A DNA stretch of 64,000 nucleotides from Nocardia pseudobrasiliensis NBRC 108224. Its GTDB lineage: Bacteria; Actinomycetota; Actinomycetes; Mycobacteriales; Mycobacteriaceae. The translations under genes and the position numbers were made by a program. This document shows, piece after piece, positions 1 through 15,924 of the stretch. The stretch is taken from the NCBI RefSeq assembly GCF_001613105.1, contig NZ_BDBS01000005.1, positions 1 through 64,000 on the forward strand, given 5' to 3'. The notes under the pieces were generated by a model. The model ran no database searches, was not told the origin of the DNA, and was given only the letters and a program-made list of their open reading frames with translations. The first letter of the stretch is position 1, and each line of letters opens with the position of its first letter.

Positions 1-27
1 GCCCGGACAGTAAGGAGGTTCACGACC

Positions 28-714
28 ATGAATTCCCGTCGCCCGATCAACCGGGTCACCTCCCGCCGTCGTCCCGCCGCCGCGCTCGCGCCCGCGAAGA
101 AGACCACCACGCGCCGGGTCGCCGGTCGTCCCGGTCCCGCGCAGCAGCGCAAATCCGAGGTCGTCGAGGAGTCCGCCGCATCCGGTCGGCGCTGGCGCCT
201 GCCCCGGCGCGCCGAGATCGTCGGCGCCTCGCCGTGGCGTCCGGCCGTGCTCTGCCTGATCGCCGCGGCGCTGCTGGCGGCCTTCGCGGTGACCGCCGCG
301 TTCCGTCCGGGCGTGGACGATTCCAACCGGGCCTATCTGGACAATGATCAGACCGCTCAGGTGAAGGCCGCCGCGGGCCAGGTGCTGAGCGCGGTCTACG
401 GCGTCGACGCCAAGGATCTCGCGGGATACAAGGCCGCGGCCCGCAAGGTACTGACCGGTAAGGCGCTGGCCGATTCGGACAAATACCTCGACGGTGTGAT
501 GCAGGCGTATCAGCAGACCGGGGCGAAATCCGAGGTTCACACCGAGCCCGTTGGTGTGACTTTGCTCACCGCCGATCGCGCCGAAGTTCTCGCGAACACC
601 ACGGTCGGACTCACCAAGGACGGCGTCGCGCAGCCGAGCGCGTCGGGCCCGATCTTGCTGCGTCTGGAGAAGGTCGACGGGCACTGGTTGGCGAGCGACC
701 TGCCCAATCTCTGA
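28..714 (+). CDS. Mce-associated (Mas-like) membrane protein
   Basis: 228 residues: a basic, Ala/Pro/Arg-rich cytoplasmic tail (about 1-70), one membrane helix (about 74-96), then an extracytoplasmic domain of the kind found in mce-associated proteins, ending in a typical VDGHWLASDL strand. The start is set by an AAGGAGG Shine-Dalgarno at 12-18. Mas proteins are thought to help assemble or stabilise Mce lipid importers at the cell envelope; that role is family knowledge. It resembles the protein at 59645-60232 in architecture, which closes another mce operon, so this gene probably closes an mce operon lying left of the window (inference). Followed by the rpoB promoter region. Confidence 0.7.
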   Translation: MNSRRPINRVTSRRRPAAALAPAKKTTTRRVAGRPGPAQQRKSEVVEESAASGRRWRLPRRAEIVGASPWRPAVLCLIAAALLAAFAVTAAFRPGVDDSNRAYLDNDQTAQVKAAAGQVLSAVYGVDAKDLAGYKAAARKVLTGKALADSDKYLDGVMQAYQQTGAKSEVHTEPVGVTLLTADRAEVLANTTVGLTKDGVAQPSASGPILLRLEKVDGHWLASDLPNL

Positions 715-1147
715 GGTCAGCGGGTGAATTGCCAGCGCCACAGGCGATCTCGGGGCCGCTGTGGCGGCCTCGCCACTTGACGAGTCTCGTCCGACCAGTC
801 ACGCTATTCACAACAGCGGCAGCTGTCACAGGGTCGAGTGCCCCGGTTGAGACGCAGCCGACGAGTCCGAACGCAGCCAGCGGAAACGGGCTCGGCGCGC
901 CAACCGTTTGAAACTCGACTCGGGTGGTACTTTGACACCCCTTCTGTATGGGTGTAGGTTTGGACGTTGCGCTGGCTGCCTCCTGTCCATACCTTGATCG
1001 CACTACGAAAGTTCCACCGTCGAGGTGTTACTTCCGTTTTTTGCTGTTCGGGTTTCGTGCGGGGTGTAACCAGCGGAACTCGTAGCAAAGACAAGCGACG
1101 GTCGCGGACCACCACGCGACGCGCGTGAGGTGCTGGAAGGACGCATC
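715..1147 (+). promoter_or_regulatory. rpoB upstream region with tandem promoters
   Basis: A gene-free stretch of about 430 bases. P1: TTGACA at 932-937, 17-base spacer, TAGGTT at 955-960, a near-consensus primary-sigma promoter. P2 candidate: TTGCGC at 967-972, 17-base spacer, TACCTT at 990-995. Either would give a 5' leader of roughly 145-180 bases before rpoB. The Shine-Dalgarno GGAAGG lies at 1135-1140. No credible ORF is seen in the stretch. P1 is strong on sequence alone; P2 is weaker. Confidence 0.7.
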
Positions 1148-4615
<3,468 letters not shown>

Positions 4616-4626
4616 GCCGATTCGGT

Positions 4627-4652
4627 CCCCGAGCCCCCAAAGGGGCTCGGGG
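4627..4652 (+). terminator. Hairpin in the rpoB-rpoC gap
   Basis: A perfect 11-bp stem (4627-4637 with 4642-4652) with a CAAA loop, 12 bases after the rpoB stop and 58 bases before rpoC. It has no T-run after it, so it may be an attenuator, an mRNA-processing site or a partial terminator rather than a full stop. Confidence 0.6.
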
Positions 4653-4710
4653 GCAAACCAACTAGCGAATTTTGCTCGAAACTCAACCCGAACAGGGGAA
4701 AGGAAGTTAC

Positions 4711-8664
<3,954 letters not shown>

Positions 8665-8682
8665 TCCTCGGGTAGCCAACAG

Positions 8683-8723
8683 CATTCGGCCCCCGCTCCG
8701 ATTTTCGGAGCGGGGGCCGAATG
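8683..8723 (+). terminator. rpoBC terminator
   Basis: A perfect 19-bp GC-rich stem (8683-8701 with 8705-8723) around a TTT loop, 18 bases after the rpoC stop. There is no U-tract, the I-shaped form common in actinobacteria. It also separates rpoC from the convergent EamA gene and may work in both directions. Confidence 0.9.
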
Positions 8724-8847
8724 CCATTTGGCATATCGGAGGCAATCCGACGGGGTGACTACCGCCCAGCATCACCCCTCGGACCAGCCGATTCACGGCG
8801 TCCGTTCTTGATCGAAATCGAACTTCCCGAAGTCACCTGGTGAGCCG

Positions 8848-9792
8848 TCAAGCGTCGGCCGGTTCCGGTTCGCCCAGGCGGACTACCACCAGGCCGGTGA
8901 GGATCAGTGCGCCGCCGAGGAATTGGATCAGGCCCGGGGCTTCGGCCAAGAGGAGCCAGGCGAAGAGGATAGCCGCGAGGACCTCGGTGAGGGCTATGAA
9001 GGAGGCCAGGCGGGAGCCGAGGTGGCGGGTGGCGGCTATGCCGGTGGTGTAGGAGATGGCCGCGGTGATGGTGCCGAGGGCCAGGAGGGGGAGCCAGAGG
9101 GGGGTGGTGAAGTGGGCGTAGGGGATCGGGGTTGTGGTGGCGCGGAGGGGCACTATGCCGATGGCGCCCGCCGCGAGGAGGGTGAGGCCGCCGATGAGGA
9201 GGCCGCCGGTGGCCAGGACCGTGCCGGGAAGATCGGCGCCGCCGCGGGCGGAGAGGATGAAATAGGCTGCGGCGCCGAGCATTGCGGCCAGGGCCCACGC
9301 GATGCCGACCCAGTTCGCGCCGATGCCCGAGCGCAGATCCAATACCAGGACCAGGCCCGCGATCCCGAGGACGCCGCCGAAAATCGTTGCACGGCTGGGT
9401 CGTTGGCCTCGGCTCAGCCACAGCCAGCCGACCACGGCGATCGGCGCGGTGTATTCGATCAGCAGGGCCGCGCCCACCGTCATATGCGCGACCGCGCTGA
9501 AATAGGCGAGTTGGGTGCCCGCGACCGCGGTCAAACCATAGGCGCAGATCAGTCCGGCGTTGCGGCGCAACGGATCCCAGTCGCCGCGCAGCTGACGCAG
9601 CGCCAGGGGCAGTAGCACGACCCCGCCGACCAGCACCCGCACGGCCACCACCGCCGCGGCGCTCCACCCCGCGGACATCAGTCCGTGCGCGAGCGCCCCG
9701 GACAGGCCGAAGGACGATGCCGACAGCAGTGCGAGCAGCAGTCCGGTGCGCAGCCGGGCCGGCGCCGAGATGTCATGTGTCATCGTCCCCAT
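8848..9792 (-). CDS. EamA/DMT-family transporter
   Basis: 314 residues with about ten hydrophobic helices arranged as two EamA repeats (roughly 15-145 and 160-305), the plan of drug/metabolite transporters that export small molecules or amino acids. The substrate cannot be told from sequence. The start at 9792 is backed by a TAGCGT box 8 bases upstream and no Shine-Dalgarno; an ATG at 9783 is an alternative. It is divergent from the CGNR gene with only 38 bases between them, so the two may share control. Confidence 0.85.
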   Translation of the reverse strand: MGTMTHDISAPARLRTGLLLALLSASSFGLSGALAHGLMSAGWSAAAVVAVRVLVGGVVLLPLALRQLRGDWDPLRRNAGLICAYGLTAVAGTQLAYFSAVAHMTVGAALLIEYTAPIAVVGWLWLSRGQRPSRATIFGGVLGIAGLVLVLDLRSGIGANWVGIAWALAAMLGAAAYFILSARGGADLPGTVLATGGLLIGGLTLLAAGAIGIVPLRATTTPIPYAHFTTPLWLPLLALGTITAAISYTTGIAATRHLGSRLASFIALTEVLAAILFAWLLLAEAPGLIQFLGGALILTGLVVVRLGEPEPADA

Positions 9793-9830
9793 GACTCATG
9801 ACGCTAGAGAGCCGCTGGTAATATGTCAAT

Positions 9831-10361
9831 GTGCTTTTCGCTCATGACACCGAGGAGGCGCTCGCGGCGGCGGTGGAACTGGTCAACTCCGCGGTCGAGC
9901 CGGACACGCTGCTCGACGCAGCGCAATTGGACGAATTCTTCGTCCGGCACGGCTATACCGGATCCCACACCGGCGACGCCGCCGAACTGGCGGCGGTCCG
10001 CACCCTGCGCGCCCCCCTGCGCCGCCTGCTCACCAGCGATCGCGACGCCACGGTCGAGGCGATCAACGAAATCCTCGCGACCCACCGGGCCCTCCCGCAG
10101 CTGGTCCGCCACGGCGACGTCGACTATCACATCCACGCCGTACCCCCCGACGCTCCGCTGGCCGTCCGCATCGCCGTCGAAACCGCGATGGCCATGATCG
10201 ATCTCGTCCGCGAGGGCGAACTGAGCCGCCTGGCGATCTGCGCAGACGAAACCTGCGACGGCATAGTTCTCGACCTGTCCCGCAACCGATCTCGCCGCTA
10301 CTGCAGCACCGCCTGCGGCAACCGCAACGCCGTCGCCGCCTACCGCGCCCGCCGCAAATAG
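9831..10361 (+). CDS. ABATE/CGNR zinc-finger regulator
   Basis: 176 residues. The N-terminal ABATE-like helical domain (about 1-125) is followed by a C-terminal CGNR zinc finger: CADETCDG, then RSRRYCSTACGNRNAVAAYRA, giving the expected C-x4-C and C-x3-C ligands. CGNR proteins are presumed DNA-binding stress regulators. The GTG start follows TAATAT (9819-9824) by six bases and has no Shine-Dalgarno, suggesting a leaderless message. Divergent partner of the EamA exporter, which makes that gene its most likely target (inference). Confidence 0.85.
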   Translation: MLFAHDTEEALAAAVELVNSAVEPDTLLDAAQLDEFFVRHGYTGSHTGDAAELAAVRTLRAPLRRLLTSDRDATVEAINEILATHRALPQLVRHGDVDYHIHAVPPDAPLAVRIAVETAMAMIDLVREGELSRLAICADETCDGIVLDLSRNRSRRYCSTACGNRNAVAAYRARRK

Positions 10362-10396
10362 ATCGGCCCGCTCGGCTCGTTTCAGATTTTTTTGTT

Positions 10397-10439
10397 AGAG
10401 TTGCGAACATGTCCTCTCCGGAGTCCTCCAGGCGCTAGC
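10397..10439 (+). promoter_or_regulatory. Leaderless nine-codon upstream ORF before the Cmx-type exporter
   Basis: TAGAGT (10397-10402) lies 7 bases before an ATG at 10410 that opens a tiny ORF, MSSPESSRR, ending at the TAG 10437-10439. About 108 bases further on is the exporter start. CTCTCC at 10415-10420, inside the uORF, is the exact complement of the exporter Shine-Dalgarno GGAGAG (10540-10545). Chloramphenicol-resistance genes are classically controlled by translated leader peptides; whether this one works that way is inference. Confidence 0.45.
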
Positions 10440-10547
10440 CGCCGGGTGCGGTGCACTCGGGCGGCGTTCTCATCGAATTCGCTTGTCCCGTCGCACATCC
10501 GCGCGTCCGGCTTCCGTGCATCTGGTAGCTCGACTCTGTGGAGAGAT

Positions 10548-11741
10548 ATGCCCATCGTGGTATTCGCCCTGGCCGCGGCCGTATTCGCCCAGGGCACTTC
10601 GGAATTCATGTGCTCGGGTCTGCTCGCGCCGATCGCCGCCGACACCGGCGTCTCGATCGGTACGGCGGGCCTGCTCACCTCGTTGTTCGCCGTCGGCATG
10701 ATCATCGGCGCGCCGACCATGGCCGTCACCGCCGGGCGCCTGCCCACCCGGCGGGCCCTTACCGGATTCCTGCTGATCTTCCTCATCGCGCACGTAATCG
10801 GCGCGCTGACAACGACATTCGCCGTACTGTTGGCCACCCGAGCGATCGCCGCGATCGCTAACGCCGGATTTCTCGCGGTGGCGCTGGCCGCCCTGCCCGC
10901 TCTGGTCGGGCCGGATCGGGTCGGCCGGGCCACCTCGGTCGTCCTGGCCGGGGTGACGCTCGCCTGCATAGCCGGTGTGCCCGCGGGAACTGTGCTCGGG
11001 CAGCTGTGGGGCTGGCCGGCCGCGCTGTGGGCGGTCGTTCTCGTCGGCCTGCCCGCACTCGCCGCGCTGTGGTGGCTGGTCGATTCGGGCGAAATAACCA
11101 CCGCTTCAGGCGATTCCGTAAGGCGTGAGTGGCGTGTGCTGGGCGACTCGCGCGTGCGGACGCTGCTGGTGTCGGGCGCGCTCGTCAACGCCGCCACCTT
11201 CGCCGCGTTCACCTATCTCGGCGTCCTGGTCACCGATGTGAGCGGCGCTGCGGCACAGTGGATTTCGGTGGCCCTCGCGGCCTTCGGCCTCGGATCTCTA
11301 CTGGGGGTGAGCATGGCGGGACGCTATGCCGATCGCTTCGCCGAGCGGATAGTCGTCCTCGGCGCGGTCACGCTGGTACCGCTGTGGCTCTGTACGGGTT
11401 GGGCGGCTCGATCGCTCCCGGCCCTGCTGATTGCCGTCGTCCTCGCGGGCGCGCTGTCGTTCGCGGTCGGCTCCACGCTGATCGGACTGATCGTCCGCCA
11501 CGCCTCCGCCGCGGCGCCACGCCTGGGCGGCGCGCTGGCGACGACCGCTCTCAATATCGGCGCGGCCGCCGGCCCGGCCATCGCGGGCCTCGCGATCGGC
11601 GACGATCCCCGCGCGGCCCTCTGGATCGCCGCGGCGCTGGCCGCATTCGCCGCGCTGCGCACGGTCCTGCCCCGCCGCGTCGGGGCAGCCGATCTCGCCC
11701 CGGCCATGGACAAGCAGCACCGCACCCGGTATGAAAATTAG
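10548..11741 (+). CDS. cmx: Cmx/CmrA-type chloramphenicol efflux MFS transporter
   Basis: 397 residues, twelve predicted helices. The N-terminus (FAQGTSEFMCSGLLAPIA, then GTAGLLTSLFAVGMIIGAP) and the segments NAGFLAVALA, FGLGSLLGV and TALNIGAAAGP match the Cmx/CmlR exporters of actinomycetes. The ATG at 10548 has GGAGAG five bases or less upstream and begins exactly where the family does; a longer in-frame reading from 10392 is not needed. Likely proton-driven export of chloramphenicol or a related phenicol; real substrate and resistance level are unknown. Confidence 0.85.
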   Translation: MPIVVFALAAAVFAQGTSEFMCSGLLAPIAADTGVSIGTAGLLTSLFAVGMIIGAPTMAVTAGRLPTRRALTGFLLIFLIAHVIGALTTTFAVLLATRAIAAIANAGFLAVALAALPALVGPDRVGRATSVVLAGVTLACIAGVPAGTVLGQLWGWPAALWAVVLVGLPALAALWWLVDSGEITTASGDSVRREWRVLGDSRVRTLLVSGALVNAATFAAFTYLGVLVTDVSGAAAQWISVALAAFGLGSLLGVSMAGRYADRFAERIVVLGAVTLVPLWLCTGWAARSLPALLIAVVLAGALSFAVGSTLIGLIVRHASAAAPRLGGALATTALNIGAAAGPAIAGLAIGDDPRAALWIAAALAAFAALRTVLPRRVGAADLAPAMDKQHRTRYEN

Positions 11742-11770
11742 AACACGTTTCAATAGCGATGGGAGCGGCG

Positions 11771-12241
11771 ATGACCGACGCGGCACTGGGTGAGCTGGTG
11801 ATGGCCGGATTCAAGAAGTTGGGCTTCATCCGGTTCGCCGGAATCGAAGGTTCGGAGTATCGGCCCGGCCGCAATGTCGTGACGATGACACCCACGCCGG
11901 AGCATCTCAATCACAACGGAGATCTGCACGCGGCCATGCTGTTCGGCCTCGCGGAGACCGCGGCGATGGGCGCGTCGGTCTCGGGAATCGTGGATTTGAT
12001 GGCGGAGACCTTCATCGTCGCGCGCGACGGCCGGATCGAATATCTGGCGCGGGCCAAGGGTTCGGCGGGTCCGTTCGCGGCGACCTCGGAATTGACCGCC
12101 GCGCAGGTGGATCGGATGCGGGCCGATATTCAGGCCCGCATCCCGATCGAAATGGCGCTGCCGGTGGAAATCACCGACGGCGCCGGAAATCCGGTGGCGA
12201 GGGCCGAATTCACCGCGGTGGTTCGACCACGCCGGCAATGA
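11771..12241 (+). CDS. Hotdog-fold thioesterase (PaaI/DUF4442-like)
   Basis: 156 residues of the acyl-CoA thioesterase hotdog fold. The segment HLNHNGDLHAAMLFGLAETAAMG (about 45-68) holds the Asn-Gly-Asp-Leu-His and following helix used by PaaI-type enzymes. I chose the ATG at 11771 because GGGAG lies at 11761-11765; an ATG four codons earlier has no Shine-Dalgarno. It begins about 30 bases after the Cmx-type exporter and may ride on its transcript. Its 3' end overlaps the convergent secreted-protein gene by 32 bases. Substrate unknown. Confidence 0.75.
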   Translation: MTDAALGELVMAGFKKLGFIRFAGIEGSEYRPGRNVVTMTPTPEHLNHNGDLHAAMLFGLAETAAMGASVSGIVDLMAETFIVARDGRIEYLARAKGSAGPFAATSELTAAQVDRMRADIQARIPIEMALPVEITDGAGNPVARAEFTAVVRPRRQ

Positions 12242-12863
12242 GACCGTTCACCGATTCCAATGCGGTGTCCAGGGCGGGCTGACCGCCGGCGACGTAGATA
12301 CCGGCGGCGGCGCCGATCAGCCCGCCCAGCACCGTCGTGATCGGCACGGTGATGAAATCGACGATGAACAATCCCGCGGGGAAACCGAGGACGAATCCGA
12401 TCGCGGCCCCGATGGCCGCACCCGTGGCCACCGCGGGCAGATGTGTCTGCACGATATCGAAAAGTCGACGCTGCAATTCGATATCGCGCAGCGGCGCGGG
12501 AGTCTGAGCCGTCGGGGTGAGGGTCAGGCTGTGGCCCGCGTCGCCGATCTCGGGAGCGAGTTCGATGCGCTTACCGGCGATATCGTAATGCAGCGGCAGC
12601 GCGGCGATCTGCTGCCCCGAATCATCGGTCACCGCAATTGTTTCCGAATCCCAGGTGGCGAGGAACCGGCCCGCCGCGATGGTGCTCACGGCCGCCCGGG
12701 AATCCTCGCTGACCCCGACCCGATAGTCCACGCCGTGATCGGTCCCGTTCACCGCGGGCCCCGGCTGCTCCGGCACCGCCGGTTGCGCCCCCGCCACCCC
12801 GGTGACCCCGGCCGCCACGCTCACACAGAGCCCGGCCACCGCAACGATTTTCGCGATCCTCAT
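12210..12863 (-). CDS. Secreted hypothetical protein with C-terminal glycine-zipper helices
   Basis: 217 residues from the ATG at 12863 (GAGAAG upstream). Signal peptide about 1-28, ending AGA before QPAVPEQPG. Residues 40-110 look like a beta-rich extracytoplasmic domain (YRVGVSEDSRAAVSTI, then ITVTDDSG-like strands). The C-terminus has two hydrophobic, glycine-rich stretches (ATGAAIGAAIGFVLGFPAG and TTVLGGLIGAAAGIYVAGG) that could insert in a membrane. Proteins of this plan recur in Nocardia genomes, but I cannot assign a function. Confidence 0.6.
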   Translation of the reverse strand: MRIAKIVAVAGLCVSVAAGVTGVAGAQPAVPEQPGPAVNGTDHGVDYRVGVSEDSRAAVSTIAAGRFLATWDSETIAVTDDSGQQIAALPLHYDIAGKRIELAPEIGDAGHSLTLTPTAQTPAPLRDIELQRRLFDIVQTHLPAVATGAAIGAAIGFVLGFPAGLFIVDFITVPITTVLGGLIGAAAGIYVAGGQPALDTALESVNGLIAGVVEPPR

Positions 12864-12968
12864 CCGCACTTCTCTCACAATCACAATTCGGTAAACCCGA
12901 CGTTTCGAATGAACCTACCGGCTGCGGAGCGTGAGGAAAAGCGTTGTCGTGCGGCGCATATGGGAAAC

Positions 12969-13973
12969 CTAGCGTTCGCTGTCGAGCGTGGCCATTTGCG
13001 GCGCGGCGTACCGCTCACCGGCCACCCGATCGGCCGGGACCGCGGCCTCGATGGCGGCGAGTTCGGCCTCGGTGAGGCGAAGGTCCAGGGCCGCACGCGC
13101 TTCCGCCCACCGGTCGCGGCGGCGAGCGCCGATCACCGGGACGATATCCGTGCCGCGCGACAGCGCCCAGGCGATGGCCAGCTGGGCGATCGTGACCCCG
13201 CGGGCGGTCGCGATGTCGGCCAGCGCGTCGACCAAGCGGAGATTGGCGGTGAGATTATCGCCCTGGAAGCGCGGGCTGTGCGCGCGGAAATCGTCGGCGG
13301 CGAAGGTGGGCCGATCGCGCAGCGAATCGCTGAGCAGTCCGCGCGAGAGCACGCCGTAGGCGGTGATACCGATGCCCAGTTCGCGGGCGACAGGAAGGAT
13401 TTCGGCCTCGATGCCGCGGGAGATCAGGGAGTATTCGATCTGCAGATCCACGATCGGATGGACGGCCGCGGCCCGTTTCAATGTCTCCGCGCCCACCTCG
13501 GACAGGCCGATATGGCGGACATAGCCCTTCTCGATCATGTCCGCGATCGCGCCGACGGTCTCCTCGATCGGCACGTTCGGATCCAGGCGAGCCGGGCGAT
13601 AGATATCGATGTGATCGACGCCGAGCCGTTGCAGCGAGTAGGCGAGGAAGTTGCGGACCGCCTCCGGCCGACTGTCGAAGCCACCCCAGCTGCCGTCGGG
13701 TCCGCGCAGTCCGCCGAATTTCACACTGAGCAGATAGTCCTCGCGCTTGCGATCGGCCAGTGCGCGCTGGATGAGCATCTCGTTGTGGCCCATCCCGTAG
13801 AAATCGCCCGTATCGACCAGATTCGCACCCGAGTCGAGGGCGGCGTGAATGGTCGCGGCGGATTCGGCCTCGTCGGCCCGGCCGTACATCCCCGACATGC
13901 CCATCGCGCCCAGTCCGATGCGCCCGACCTCGGGGCCGGTGCTTCCCAGTCGCACCTTCTCGATATTCGTCAT
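12969..13973 (-). CDS. Aldo/keto reductase lacking the catalytic His
   Basis: 334 residues, a complete TIM-barrel aldo/keto reductase. Of the catalytic tetrad, Asp54 and Tyr59 (VDTGDFYG) and Lys85 (SVKFGG) are present, but the usual His in the YYQHRVDP motif is replaced: the sequence reads YRPARLDP, with Ala128 at the His site. The NADPH-binding GAR and xxE segments near 280-320 are kept. A His-less subgroup exists, so activity may be altered rather than lost. Divergent from the MmyB-type regulator, which probably controls it. Confidence 0.85.
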   Translation of the reverse strand: MTNIEKVRLGSTGPEVGRIGLGAMGMSGMYGRADEAESAATIHAALDSGANLVDTGDFYGMGHNEMLIQRALADRKREDYLLSVKFGGLRGPDGSWGGFDSRPEAVRNFLAYSLQRLGVDHIDIYRPARLDPNVPIEETVGAIADMIEKGYVRHIGLSEVGAETLKRAAAVHPIVDLQIEYSLISRGIEAEILPVARELGIGITAYGVLSRGLLSDSLRDRPTFAADDFRAHSPRFQGDNLTANLRLVDALADIATARGVTIAQLAIAWALSRGTDIVPVIGARRRDRWAEARAALDLRLTEAELAAIEAAVPADRVAGERYAAPQMATLDSER

Positions 13974-14074
13974 GTGAACGATCCTGCGCGCGCCGCACGG
14001 CGTCCGGGAGAGAGCGCGTATCGGGGGATCGGCGATCCCTGGCTGCGCGGGCGGTTCGGGAGCACAGTGGAACG

Positions 14075-14950
14075 ATGGACCGTGCCGAACTCGCCGATTT
14101 CCTGCGTCGCCGTCGCGAGCAGCTGCAACCGGCCGATGTCGGTCTGCTGCCGGGTGTGCGCCGCCGCACCCCGGGCCTGCGCCGCGACGAGGTCGCCCTG
14201 CTCACGGGCATGTCGACCGACTATTACACCCGGCTCGAACAGTCCCGCGGACCGAATCCCTCGATGCAGGTGCTCAGCTCCCTGGCCCGTGCGCTGCGGC
14301 TGACCGACGACGAACGTGACCACCTGTACCACCTGTGCGGTCACCCCGCCCCGACTCGCGTCGGCGGCAGCGGGCACGTCGGCCCCGGCCTGCTGTTTCT
14401 GTTGAACAAGCTCACCGACACCCCGGCCTGCGTGGTGTCGGATCTGGGCGAGATCCTGGTGCAGAACCGGATGCACGTCATCCTCATGGGCGATGCCGCG
14501 GGCCACACCGGCATGGATCGCTACCTGCTGTGGCGCTGGTTCACCGACCCGGGCCAGCGCCGCAAATTCCCCGACGAGGACTGGGAACGCCTGACCCGCA
14601 AACATGTCGCCGATCTGCGCGCCACCGCGGCCCGCCGCGCGGGCGACGCCGATGTGACCGAACTGGTGACCCGATTGCGCGCCGCCAGCGCCGAATTCGA
14701 ACGACTGTGGACCGAACACGAAGTGGCCGTGCGGATCTCCGACGCCAAACGCGTCGACGACCCGCGCGTCGGCCTGGTCGATCTGGTCTGTGAAACCCTG
14801 GTGACTCCCAACGCCGCCCAGTACCTGCTGGTGTTCTATCCGCGGCCCGGCACCGACGCCCAGGAGAAACTGGATCTGTTGCGCGTCATCGGCACTCAGA
14901 CCATGCCGAGCGAATCCGATTCGCGCACAGCCGCTCCCGAACCGCGCTAG
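14075..14950 (+). CDS. HTH regulator with MmyB-like ligand-binding domain
   Basis: 291 residues. An XRE-type helix-turn-helix (about 5-75: LRRRREQLQPADVGL, then RRTPGLRRDEVALLTGMST and YYTRLEQSRG) is followed by the MmyB ligand-binding domain (about 95-270), which in related proteins may bind fatty acids or flavin-like ligands. It reads away from the aldo/keto reductase across a 101-base gap, the usual arrangement for this regulator family and its reductase target. Its last four bases overlap the convergent pirin gene. Confidence 0.88.
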   Translation: MDRAELADFLRRRREQLQPADVGLLPGVRRRTPGLRRDEVALLTGMSTDYYTRLEQSRGPNPSMQVLSSLARALRLTDDERDHLYHLCGHPAPTRVGGSGHVGPGLLFLLNKLTDTPACVVSDLGEILVQNRMHVILMGDAAGHTGMDRYLLWRWFTDPGQRRKFPDEDWERLTRKHVADLRATAARRAGDADVTELVTRLRAASAEFERLWTEHEVAVRISDAKRVDDPRVGLVDLVCETLVTPNAAQYLLVFYPRPGTDAQEKLDLLRVIGTQTMPSESDSRTAAPEPR

Positions 14951-15924
14951 CGCCGCTTGCGCGGCTTCAACCGCAGATTCGGCAGCGGCGGCGCGGGAAT
15001 GCGTTGCTGCGGTGGGTGTCCCGCGATATCACCGAATCGGGCGGTGTCGTGGTTCTCCCAATCGGTGCGCGCGGCGTCGATCTCGTCATGGCTGCGGCCG
15101 ACGAAGTTCCACCACATCACCAGATCCTCACCGAACGGTTCGCCGCCGATGAGCACCGCGTGCGCGCCGGACTCGCTCGACAGTGTCAGCTCGTCGCGGT
15201 CACTGCCCAGATACAGCAGCGGGCCCGGCGCGGTGACCGTTCCCGCCACGGTCAGCTCGCCCTCGATCACCAGTACGGCATATTCGAATTCCGTTGTGAG
15301 CGGCAGGGTTACCGCCGCATCCGCGGCGATCCGCAGATCCGCGCCGACGATCGGGGTGTAGGCCGCGGCGGGGGAGCTCACCCCGCCCAGCGAACCGATC
15401 AGCACCCGCGCGCTGAGCCCCGGTAGTTCCAGCACCGGCAGTTCGCGATGCTGTTCGAAATGCGGTTCGATCCACCGCTGATCATCGGGCAGCGCGATCC
15501 AGAACTGCAGCCCGTGCCCCGCGGGCGCACCGGCCACGGTGTACTCCGAATGTGCGATACCGCGCCCGGAGGTCATCAGATTCAGCTGCCCCGGCTCGAT
15601 CCGCACATCCGAGCCGACGCTGTCGCGATGGCGGATCCGGCCGTCGAACGGCCAGGTGACGGTCTGCAACCCGATATGCGGATGCGGATCGATATTCGGC
15701 GGCAGATCCTCGCTGGGCGCGGTGGAGCCGAAGTGATCGAGAAAGCACCACGCGCCGACGGTCGGCAGATCCCGTTGCGGCAGTACACGTTCCACGGTGA
15801 CGCCGCGCACGCCGCCCAGCGGCACCACGCGCGCGGGATAGAACTCCGCGCGCGGGCCGGGTGCGGGCGAGGCCTCGCACACCGTCGCGTCCGGATGCTG
15901 TTCGAGATCACTCACCGCGATCAC
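14947..15924 (-). CDS. Pirin-family protein
   Basis: 325 residues, bicupin pirin fold. The metal site is visible as NIDPHPHIGLQTVT plus IAHSEYT, supplying the expected His-His-His-Glu set. Bacterial pirins act as quercetin 2,3-dioxygenases or redox-responsive partners; which applies is unknown. The GTG start directly abuts the TGA of the upstream GNAT gene, so translation is probably coupled. Last gene of a four-gene operon headed by a MarR regulator. Confidence 0.85.
   Translation of the reverse strand: MIAVSDLEQHPDATVCEASPAPGPRAEFYPARVVPLGGVRGVTVERVLPQRDLPTVGAWCFLDHFGSTAPSEDLPPNIDPHPHIGLQTVTWPFDGRIRHRDSVGSDVRIEPGQLNLMTSGRGIAHSEYTVAGAPAGHGLQFWIALPDDQRWIEPHFEQHRELPVLELPGLSARVLIGSLGGVSSPAAAYTPIVGADLRIAADAAVTLPLTTEFEYAVLVIEGELTVAGTVTAPGPLLYLGSDRDELTLSSESGAHAVLIGGEPFGEDLVMWWNFVGRSHDEIDAARTDWENHDTARFGDIAGHPPQQRIPAPPLPNLRLKPRKRR

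Noticed and set aside
9302..9505. Small plus-strand frames opposite the EamA gene
   Set aside because: No start signals or family features; shadows of the transporter gene.
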